Source of the DNA: Pedobacter sp. W3I1
Lineage (GTDB): Bacteria > Bacteroidota > Bacteroidia > Sphingobacteriales > Sphingobacteriaceae
Direction of reading: 5' to 3'
NCBI RefSeq assembly: GCF_030816015.1
Contig: NZ_JAUSXN010000001.1
Span: 5,642,001-5,706,000, forward strand
Length of the DNA stretch: 64,000 nt
The notes under the pieces were generated by a model. The model searched no databases, was not told where the DNA came from, and saw only the letters and a list, made by a program, of their open reading frames with translations. Numbering within the stretch: position 1 is the stretch's first letter; each line of letters begins with the position of its first letter. Position numbers and translations under genes: made by a program. Below, piece after piece: positions 26,659 to 33,405 of the stretch.

Positions 26659-28032
26659 TTATTGTAGGTTAAAGCTGGCATTCGCACGCTCAATTGCCGT
26701 GAACGATACCCAGGTATCAAATAATGCAATGTTGGATTGTAGCTGGGCATCTACCCACTGATTCTGGGCATCAAGCAGCTCAATATATATGGCCATCCCC
26801 TCCTTATAAAGTTTGGTCATGTCGTTATAATAGGTCTGGCTGGTCTTTAGCTGTGACTGTGCCGCCTTATACTGTGCGACAGCACTTTGCAGGTTTGCCC
26901 TGCGCACATTCAGTTCGGTAAGTAGTTGCTGTGCCACGTGATCGGTCTGTGCCGATGTGGCCTGTTCACTGGCAATGGACTGCCTGATCTTATAATTGTT
27001 TCGTCCAGAAGAGAACAGATTCCATTCCAATGAAACCCCCAGTAGATAATATCGGCTCTTGTCGTTAAACTTCCAGTCGAAACCCTGTGATCCCAGATCC
27101 AGCGAGGTACCGATTTTTGGTATGAGATAGGATTTAGCAAGACCGGTAAGGTTTTGGTTGATCCCTTTGGCGATCTCCAGTTTTGCCAGTTCCTCACGGC
27201 TGCTTACATCACCTATCAACAGATTGTCCTGTGCTGGCAACGATGGAACGTCATCGGTCAGGATTGTATCGGTCAGTGGTCTGTTCAAAAGGAAATTGAA
27301 GTAGTATCGGGCAGCTTCCTCTGTTTTTTGGGCAGCTATAAGCGATGCATTTATCTTTGACACTTCATTCTGGCTACGGATCACCGCCGTACGGTTGATC
27401 TTGTTGTTGTTGAAGAGGCTCTGGTTTACCCTTTCACCCTCTTCGAGCAGTTTCAGAAATGATTGATAGATACGGATGGCATTGGTGGCCTTGAGATAAT
27501 TATAATATGCCGTCTTGATTTCCTTGACCAATTCACGTTTGTACATGAGCACTTCTGCTTTCTGAATATCCACCTGTTGGGATTTAATCCTTTTGTTATA
27601 CACCAGCTCTGCATTTAGGATGGGAAGGCTCGTGCGGAACTTGGCATCGTAGAAGTTATCGGGGTTCAGTAGTATGCTCTGGTTCTGGAGTTGTGGAAAG
27701 GAATTGCTCCCGGTAAGCTGGTTCAGTGTGGCATAGGCGGCATTAAAAAGATCACCTGTTGGGAAGTCGATAGTCCTTCCCCCATCGGCCTTTGTATAGG
27801 TGGTCGAGAAGGTTACACTTGGAAGGAACATGCTTTTTGCCTCTTGGAGCGCATAGATGCTCCTTTTCAGCAGAAATTCCTGCTCTTTGATGCTTTCATT
27901 TGAAACCAGCCCCTGTTGGATATAGCTGTTCAATTGCTTCTGGGCGCTTGATTGTTTCGCCATGAAAATCATGCAAAATAGCAGCACGCCGAAAGTTGTT
28001 TTTTTTGGTAAATCTTTAAATATATTAATCAT
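26659..28032 (-). CDS. TolC-family outer membrane efflux protein
   Basis: Outer membrane channel of the tripartite pump, 457 residues from the ATG at 28030-28032. That start gives a signal peptide MINIFKDLPKKTTFGVLLFC ending near SSAQ; an earlier in-frame GTG at 28050 would add six residues and overlap a putative TetR half-site. The mature protein is a repeat of long amphipathic helices and short strands (for example KREVLMYKRELVKEIKTAYY-like stretches, and LTELNVRRANLQSAVAQYKA), with the C-terminal half ending in a region that mentions LDAQNQWVDAQLQSNIA, typical of TolC. It is second in the operon after the TetR gene. Confidence 0.94.
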   Translation of the reverse strand: MINIFKDLPKKTTFGVLLFCMIFMAKQSSAQKQLNSYIQQGLVSNESIKEQEFLLKRSIYALQEAKSMFLPSVTFSTTYTKADGGRTIDFPTGDLFNAAYATLNQLTGSNSFPQLQNQSILLNPDNFYDAKFRTSLPILNAELVYNKRIKSQQVDIQKAEVLMYKRELVKEIKTAYYNYLKATNAIRIYQSFLKLLEEGERVNQSLFNNNKINRTAVIRSQNEVSKINASLIAAQKTEEAARYYFNFLLNRPLTDTILTDDVPSLPAQDNLLIGDVSSREELAKLEIAKGINQNLTGLAKSYLIPKIGTSLDLGSQGFDWKFNDKSRYYLLGVSLEWNLFSSGRNNYKIRQSIASEQATSAQTDHVAQQLLTELNVRRANLQSAVAQYKAAQSQLKTSQTYYNDMTKLYKEGMAIYIELLDAQNQWVDAQLQSNIALFDTWVSFTAIERANASFNLQ

Positions 28033-28045
28033 TGTAATAAAATAA

Positions 28046-28058
28046 AACACTGTTCAAA
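28046..28058. promoter_or_regulatory. TetR half-operator between tetR and tolC
   Basis: AACACTGTTCAAA repeats most of the palindrome found in the tetR promoter (TTGAACACTGTTCAA). It lies 14 bp upstream of the tolC ATG, so the regulator may also bind inside the operon. Confidence 0.4.
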
Positions 28059-28076
28059 TTTTGGTTAAAAAAAAAG

Positions 28077-28685
28077 CTAGCCTTTTTCCAGTAGGGCAAC
28101 AAAGCTTGCGTAGCCGTTCTCCATCAGTTCCTTGTTGGTCTTGTTTTCAAAACTGACCGTCCTGTCCTTACAGAAAAGTGCGCAGATGCCATGGGTAACA
28201 GACAGAATCATAAAGGTTAGGTACTCCGTATCCATATCTTTAAAGCGACCAGCATTTTGGCACTCAATTACCAGATCATGTATGTGCTTTATTGCTTCCT
28301 TCGCAATCTGGAAACCGCTATCTTCTGAATTTTTTATGGGTTCTTCTACCAGGAACATCAGGTTATAATAATCCCTGTTCTCTTGGGCAAATTCAATAAA
28401 CACCATGCCTAGGGCCTTCAAGCGCTCAAATGGATCTTTTACAGAGTCAAGTACCCGAAATTGTTTGAGCAATAAAGCAAATCCTTCCTTATGAAGATGT
28501 TGAAAGATTTCGCCCTTATCCTTGAAATGGAAATAGATCATTCCCGCACTATAGCTGATCTCACTGGCAATATTACGCATACTGGTCTGTTGATAGCCGT
28601 TCTGAAGAAATACCTTTCTCGCACCATTCAAGATGCGTTGTCGCATTTCCTGTTTCTCTTTTTGCTTTCTTTCTATTATGCCCAT
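28077..28685 (-). CDS. TetR-family transcriptional regulator
   Basis: A 202-residue repressor with a typical N-terminal TetR DNA-binding domain: RQRILNGARKVFLQNGYQQT, then SMRNIASEISYSAGMIYFHF containing the recognition helix, followed by KDKGEIFQHL. The all-helical C-terminal half would bind the inducer, presumably a pump substrate. It is the promoter-proximal gene of the efflux operon, co-oriented with tolC (44-bp gap), and its own promoter contains a 15-bp palindrome placed between the -33 and -7 elements, so autorepression of the entire operon is likely. The inducer is unknown. Confidence 0.94.
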   Translation of the reverse strand: MGIIERKQKEKQEMRQRILNGARKVFLQNGYQQTSMRNIASEISYSAGMIYFHFKDKGEIFQHLHKEGFALLLKQFRVLDSVKDPFERLKALGMVFIEFAQENRDYYNLMFLVEEPIKNSEDSGFQIAKEAIKHIHDLVIECQNAGRFKDMDTEYLTFMILSVTHGICALFCKDRTVSFENKTNKELMENGYASFVALLEKG

Positions 28686-28747
28686 GGATAAAATAATTTG
28701 TAAAGATAGGGATCGAATCTAGCAAATCTCTCCTTTCATCTTCAACA

Positions 28748-28799
28748 TGTCAAATTATTTGACACTACAAACGTATTGAACACTGTTCAAAAACACAAA
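28748..28799 (-). promoter_or_regulatory. Promoter of the efflux operon with embedded operators
   Basis: On the minus strand TTTG (28799-28796) and TACGTTTG (28775-28768) are separated by 20 bp, matching the Bacteroidota -33/-7 layout. The palindrome TTGAACACTGTTCAA (28776-28790) fills the spacer, and a second inverted repeat TGTCAAATTATTTGACA (28748-28764) begins just past the -7 element. Confidence 0.6.
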
Positions 28800-29369
28800 T
28801 ATTAGTATATAACTATATTGCATTTTACGTAATCATGACAAATTGTCGCCATTATAAATCTCAAATTATACAGAAATCTAAATATTTGTTCCATGATGAC
28901 TGATTTATGGCTGGGTATAATAACAAAATCTGTTACGCACTGGGCATGAACCTCTTAAACACCAATGGTTTTCAATGCAATTTTCGCCACTATTGAAAAG
29001 AAATAAGTTGTACCGCTAAATCGTTCCTTCTAAATGTTAACTGATTAATTAACAACATAAGATGATGAAGTGGGTATTTCAGGGAAAATGACCGCGTGTT
29101 CCGTTTTCAAAGTGACACTGCATTTTTCAGTAAAATACATAAAAACTGAAAATGAATTAAGGTTGATCAACAAATACTAATATTATTAAACGCTTACAAA
29201 CTTTCCAGTCCATAAATAAAATTTTAATCTAAATCTCCTTCCAGACGCTTATGTTCTTGCATCCATTTGCTTACCTTAATAGGTTTCCGTACTGCTTTTT
29301 GATAGTCACTTGATTATATCCAAAATTTACATGATTCGCCGAATACAATGCTGTATAAAAAACCTGATT
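28800..29369. other. 570-bp gap, no gene recognised
   Basis: AT-rich sequence with no convincing frame on either strand. A segment at about 29088-29130 (GACCGCGTGTTCCGTTTTCA, then AAGTGACACTGCA) resembles the ends of Bacteroidota IS elements, possibly IS21 type, but no transposase is present. Confidence 0.4.
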
Positions 29370-30203
29370 TTACGGCAATTTAGAAATCAACAAATTAATT
29401 TTTTCAATTATAAGACCTGGGTTGTCTATCATAATAAAATGCCCGGAATTTGTATCCGGGATATGAGTAAAGTCCGTAACACCGCTTTTTAACAATTCGT
29501 GGGCGTTATACAGATCCTGAGTGTTTCCCGTTGAACCGGGATCTGATTTCATCCCAGTCAAAACAACCACTGGAACATTCGGCAGATTGGGTAAGGTTGT
29601 CATGTATTGTGCATCTTCAATTAATTGTCTGGTTTCTTTCGTTCCGCCAAAATCTGGACCATTACTGCTATTGATGGAATTATAAAGTATATCCTCCGCC
29701 TCCTGTGTAAGACGAAGAACATTTTCGTGTGAGGGATCAACGAACAATAATGCTGCAATCATACCTGGGTTTTTAATGGCAAAATCCCTTATAACCATGC
29801 CTCCTAAAGAATGACCAACCAATATCACTTTTCGTCCATTAGCGTATTTGTCTACTACTGATTGGAGCTCAATTCTAAGTCTATTGATATCCCTTGGTGT
29901 ATGATCAATAGTAGATTTTCCATAGCCGGCCCTGTCATAAATCACCACATCCATTTTAGCACCAATATCTTCAGCAACTCTCTTGGTTTGCCATATTGAA
30001 TGGTCATTGCCAAGCCCTGATTCAAAAACAACCAGATATTTGCTGTTTGATCCAATGGAATAGGTTGCCAGGTTGTGCGTACTTAATTGCAATATACTTT
30101 CATGAAAAGACACTTCCGGTGATTTGTCTTTTTTGCAGGACACTAAGATAAACAGGACTGTTAAAAACGCAAAAAGCTTATACATGATTTTTTTTACAAA
30201 CAT
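29370..30203 (-). CDS. Alpha/beta-hydrolase lipoprotein
   Basis: A 277-residue alpha/beta-hydrolase with a lipoprotein signal (LFAFLTVLFILVSCKKDK, lipid-bearing Cys near residue 23), so it is probably anchored in the periplasm or outer membrane. The nucleophile elbow GHSLGG carries the catalytic Ser, the acid is likely in LLFVDPSHENV or a later strand, and the His lies in SGHFIMIDNPG. An oxyanion segment is FESGLGNDHSIW. Relatives include proline iminopeptidases, haloperoxidases and carboxylesterases, so substrate cannot be given. It is a single gene between the efflux operon and the DUF7668 gene. Confidence 0.9.
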   Translation of the reverse strand: MFVKKIMYKLFAFLTVLFILVSCKKDKSPEVSFHESILQLSTHNLATYSIGSNSKYLVVFESGLGNDHSIWQTKRVAEDIGAKMDVVIYDRAGYGKSTIDHTPRDINRLRIELQSVVDKYANGRKVILVGHSLGGMVIRDFAIKNPGMIAALLFVDPSHENVLRLTQEAEDILYNSINSSNGPDFGGTKETRQLIEDAQYMTTLPNLPNVPVVVLTGMKSDPGSTGNTQDLYNAHELLKSGVTDFTHIPDTNSGHFIMIDNPGLIIEKINLLISKLP

Positions 30204-30361
30204 AATATTTTAAGCCAATAACCAGAAAGCCAACTTTGCATTGGAAACAATAGAGGAGCCAGAAATTCCGCAAATTATCACACTCTTGCATAAATATAAA
30301 AAAGGACTAGAACAGGAAGCTTTGATTTGGCTTTAATGGAGTAGTTTTACTAGCTATTACT

Positions 30362-30502
30362 TCTTCTTTCGATATTGTCCTTCAATGCGATTGGCGACTG
30401 ATTTTTTCGAAGTGTACGATAGCTTCGCAATGGTCGTAAAGGGTCGACAAGATGCGCCTCGACCCTACTGAGAAAAAGCTCATCGAAAGATGGGCTTTTT
30501 TT
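30362..30502. repeat. Remnant module with terminator, copy 1
   Basis: Shares with 33078-33204 a segment whose minus strand encodes STLYDHCEAIVHFEK, followed on the plus strand by the near-identical GAAA-tetraloop terminator. Copies at 33078 and 40565 encode STLFEHCEAVVNFEK and STLFEHGEAIVNFEK. These look like decayed copies of a short ORF tail. Confidence 0.55.
30476..30502 (+). terminator. GAAA-tetraloop terminator, copy 1
   Basis: Nine-pair stem AAGCTCATC/GATGGGCTT capped by GAAA and followed by five further T residues. The same hairpin recurs at 31054 and 33178. Confidence 0.8.
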
Positions 30503-30619
30503 GTTTAAGATATATTAGGCTTGAATCAAGCTTAACTAAATAATTAATTCACATTCGCCAAGGAATTGCCCTATTTCTCAAAGAATGCACTGGTTAGAAG
30601 CTCTCCGTATGAGCTATCC

Positions 30620-30943
30620 CTATAGCATCCTAATGTCATCGATACTATATTTCTTTTGTTTCGAATTAATCGTACACTTTAGCGTTAGATCACTTCTCAT
30701 TCCATCGAACCATAAATCAAAATCCACTCCGAGCTCATCCGGATTATTCGTTGGATAGGCTGTAATTTCGTCGAACAAACTAGAGGGTGGCATTGTCATC
30801 TGACCATAACCATCGATGGCTGATGCCATTTCTTCAGCAGTTATCCTTTGATCAAGATCATTTAACCACAAAAGATTAAATTCTCCATTGATCAGTAACT
30901 CAACAATACTTTTTACCTTTTCTCTAATAAAGCTATATGTCAT
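30620..30943 (-). CDS. DUF7668 domain protein
   Basis: A 107-residue cytoplasmic protein that resembles DUF7668: VKSIVELLINGEFNLLWLND, ITAEEMASAIDGYGQMTMPP, then the acidic core GVDFDLWFDGMRSDLTLKCT and the terminal SIDDIRML. The ATG at 30941-30943 starts MTYSFIREKVK; an upstream in-frame ATG at 30973 would add ten residues of no family character. Function of the domain is not known; its members are often found near toxin or contact-dependent inhibition loci as possible immunity proteins, which I cannot support here because no toxin gene is visible nearby. Confidence 0.7.
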   Translation of the reverse strand: MTYSFIREKVKSIVELLINGEFNLLWLNDLDQRITAEEMASAIDGYGQMTMPPSSLFDEITAYPTNNPDELGVDFDLWFDGMRSDLTLKCTINSKQKKYSIDDIRML

Positions 30944-31000
30944 ATTACTTTCTAATATAGGAAAATTGAACAAGTTGAATAATTTAGATTTTTATTAAAA

Positions 31001-31046
31001 GATTCATAAACCTTAAGGTCGGCAGTTCAATCCTGCTCCCCGCTAC
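31001..31046 (+). repeat. Degenerate copy of the tRNA-Met 3' half (att-like)
   Basis: Matches the anticodon-loop-to-3'-end part of the tRNA at 19456-19529: GATTCATAAACCTTAAGGTC followed by GGCAGTTCAATCCTGCTCCC and CGCTAC. There are about four differences over 46 bp, and the 5' half is absent. This is what integration into a tRNA gene leaves at the far end of an island. Confidence 0.85.
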
Positions 31047-31053
31047 TGATCAA

Positions 31054-31080
31054 AAGCTCATCGAAAGATGGGCTTTTTTT
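31054..31080 (+). terminator. GAAA-tetraloop terminator, copy 2
   Basis: Identical stem and loop to the one at 30476 (AAGCTCATC-GAAA-GATGGGCTT with T run), directly after the tRNA fragment. Confidence 0.8.
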
Positions 31081-31426
31081 GTTTAAGGGTGCATTGAGTG
31101 AGTTTTCTATCGCATTAAAAGTATTTTCTGCTTACTTCAAATATAACCATTTCTGTTTACGACCGTTTTTTGATAATTTGTAGTTTAATCAAATATGAAC
31201 TTTAATCCAGGCTTAAATCATTTTAGTGCAATGGTAAACAGTTTCTTCAACTAATTTACAGAATTATTTTTAGATGTTTTATTAAAAGGATCTACTTTAT
31301 TAAGCCTACATGCTCATTTTCAGATAGATAATCCTGCCCCCTCAGACCTATACTCAAATTAGCAGTAAGCAATTCGTACAATTCTGTAAAACTCTTAAAA
31401 CAAAAAATCAGTTTTTTATGTTTTAT

Positions 31427-31464
31427 ATTGATATATCAATTATATTTGCATCAATATAATTGAT
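31427..31464 (+). promoter_or_regulatory. MarR promoter flanked by two palindromes
   Basis: ATTGATATATCAAT (31427-31440) is a perfect palindrome, TATATTTG (31441-31448) is an exact -7 element, and ATCAAT-ATA-ATTGAT (31450-31464) is a second palindrome ending at the ATG. Autoregulation by the MarR protein is very likely, and the message would have almost no leader. Confidence 0.65.
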
Positions 31465-31902
31465 ATGAATAACAAAAACCCAACAGCAACAGTACTTTAT
31501 TTGATTGAACAAGCAATTAAGGAGTATAGGAAAATATCACAGAGGAATATCTCAAAAATTGTAAAAGATATTACAATAGATCAATGTCTAGTCTTAATAA
31601 TCCTTAACAAGGATGACAAAATTTCTCAAAATGAATTGGCAAATCTTGTATTTAAGGATAATGCATCCATCACGAGAATGATAGAATTAATGGTTAAAAA
31701 AGATTATCTAAATAGAACTATTCATAAAGAAGATAGAAGGAAATTTAATCTTGAAATAACCGAAAAAGGAAAAAAAACGCTAGAATTAATAAACCCAATT
31801 GCAAAACTAAATAGAGAAACGGCACTAAATGGTCTGTCGTTAGAAGAGATTAATTTACTCGAAAAAACATTAAATAAAATAATTACTAATTGTAAAATCT
31901 AA
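31465..31902 (+). CDS. MarR-family transcriptional regulator
   Basis: A 145-residue winged-helix regulator. The DNA-binding core is ISQNELANLVFKDNASITRM, then IELMVKKDYLNR and the wing KEDRRKFNLEITEKGKKTLE. The N- and C-terminal helices would form the dimer interface. It is transcribed with the S41 peptidase gene (3-bp gap) from a promoter bracketed by two palindromes. The pair is strikingly AT-rich compared with the genes on either side, which suggests recent transfer. Confidence 0.93.
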   Translation: MNNKNPTATVLYLIEQAIKEYRKISQRNISKIVKDITIDQCLVLIILNKDDKISQNELANLVFKDNASITRMIELMVKKDYLNRTIHKEDRRKFNLEITEKGKKTLELINPIAKLNRETALNGLSLEEINLLEKTLNKIITNCKI

Positions 31903-31905
31903 GAA

Positions 31906-32940
31906 ATGAAAAAAGTATTTAATCTATTATTAATCTACGTTGTAATCTGCTTCAACTCAAAAGCGAATGCCCAGGATTTTACAGAACGAAATAAACAAAT
32001 ATTGGAAATAGCAGATAACATTAATGAATATTACATTTTTGAAGATGTTGCAAATCAACTTTCTAAAAAATTAAAATCAGAAATAGATCTTAAAACTTTT
32101 GACAATCTTACTGATGCAGAATTTGCAAAATCGCTCTCCTCCTATTTAACAAAAAACGGAAATGATTTACATTTCAATGTATTATACCGTCCAGGTAAAG
32201 AAGAAGAAAAAGCAGTCAATGAAAAGGAATTGCTAAAAAAATACGATGCTATTAATAAACAGTGGAATTATGGTTTTGATAAAGTGATGAGATTAGATGG
32301 GAATATCGGTTATATTGAATATACCGGATTTCCCGAAGGAAATAAATCTGCTCAACAAATTTTAGTTGCTACAATGAATTTTGTCTCAAATACAAATGCT
32401 TTGATTATAGATTTAAGAAACAATCGAGGCGGTGATGGCAAAATGGTAAGGCTATTTTTAAGTTATTTTTTTAATGAAAGAATTAAATTAAGTGAGATTT
32501 ACACCAGATATAATAATAAAACCGAAGAGAAGTACACATATAAAAAAGTAAATGGCAAAAAGTATTTAGATAAACCAGTATACCTCCTTGTAAACAATAA
32601 TACCATTTCTGCCGCTGAAGCATTAGCATATAATTTACAGCAAAATAAAATTGCAAAGGTAATTGGAGATAAAACCTATGGAGCAGCAAATCCTGTAAAA
32701 GTATTTTTTATTGGCAAAAAATATCAGTTATTCATCCCAATATCAGTTGAAAAAAATGCGGTCACAAAAACGAATTGGGAGCATACAGGTATTAATGTTG
32801 ATGAAAAAGTAAATTCTGAAAAAGCATTAATAAAAGCGCAAATTATAGCACTTAAAAATCTGTTAAAATCAAACACAAAAACAGAATTAACGGAAAATGA
32901 AATTAAAGAAAAGATTTTGAAATTAGAAAAACAATTGTAG
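31906..32940 (+). CDS. Exported S41-family peptidase
   Basis: A 344-residue tail-specific protease relative with a signal peptide (about 1-22, ending KANAQ). An N-terminal helical part (24-90) precedes the S41 core. ALIIDLRNNRGGDG is the family's strand-turn motif, the catalytic Ser is expected in LVNNNTISAAEAL (S235), and GDKTYGAANP (K256 region) follows. No PDZ domain was seen, so it is more like the short tricorn/IRBP-type group than CtpA. It is the effector gene of a MarR-controlled two-gene unit. The physiological substrate is unknown. Confidence 0.9.
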   Translation: MKKVFNLLLIYVVICFNSKANAQDFTERNKQILEIADNINEYYIFEDVANQLSKKLKSEIDLKTFDNLTDAEFAKSLSSYLTKNGNDLHFNVLYRPGKEEEKAVNEKELLKKYDAINKQWNYGFDKVMRLDGNIGYIEYTGFPEGNKSAQQILVATMNFVSNTNALIIDLRNNRGGDGKMVRLFLSYFFNERIKLSEIYTRYNNKTEEKYTYKKVNGKKYLDKPVYLLVNNNTISAAEALAYNLQQNKIAKVIGDKTYGAANPVKVFFIGKKYQLFIPISVEKNAVTKTNWEHTGINVDEKVNSEKALIKAQIIALKNLLKSNTKTELTENEIKEKILKLEKQL

Positions 32941-33077
32941 GCCAATTTTTCCTATTGCTAACCAGGGTTTGGCAAAATGGGGGCAGAGTTACTAAATTAT
33001 CTCCAAAAAGCCAAAGTAACCAAAATAATGTATGAAGATAAGCACCTCAATTATTTACCCATTTTTATTTTTTCTGT

Positions 33078-33204
33078 ATTGTCCCGCTACCTTGTTTTCC
33101 AGTACTTTTTCAAAATTCACGACTGCTTCACAATGTTCAAAAAGGGTCGAACTTCAGCGGATTGACTCTACTGATTAAAGCTCATCGAAAGATGGGCTTT
33201 TTTT
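33078..33204. repeat. Remnant module with terminator, copy 3
   Basis: Same organisation as 30362-30502. On the minus strand an open stretch encodes STLFEHCEAVVNFEKVLENK, then VAGQYRKNKNG and a stop. It is followed on the plus strand by the shared terminator. Confidence 0.55.
33178..33204 (+). terminator. GAAA-tetraloop terminator, copy 3
   Basis: AAGCTCATC-GAAA-GATGGGCTT plus T run, the third copy of the hairpin in under 3 kb. Confidence 0.8.
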
Positions 33205-33405
33205 GGTTAAAAATCTGCTGAACATGTTGATTTTTGGGGGAGATGCTAAGACGAGTTAGATTAGCGAATAATTTCCACTTAGTTAGTCAATATCCATTGG
33301 GTTAATGTTTATCTTTCGAACCTGTTACCTGCTCCGATAAAGAGAAAAAAATTAATAAAGAAAATCAACAATTCTTAAGAATTGGAAAATCTAAAATGAT
33401 AAGTT

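Larger units (their letters stand above)
32941..33405. other. 465-bp gap before the propeller gene
   Basis: No gene; holds the remnant module and terminator copy 3 at 33078-33204. The remaining sequence is AT-rich. Confidence 0.5.

Noticed and set aside
30620-30943. Immunity protein interpretation of the DUF7668 gene
   Set aside because: No toxin, VgrG/PAAR, Rhs or CDI gene is visible next to it, so the role cannot be supported.
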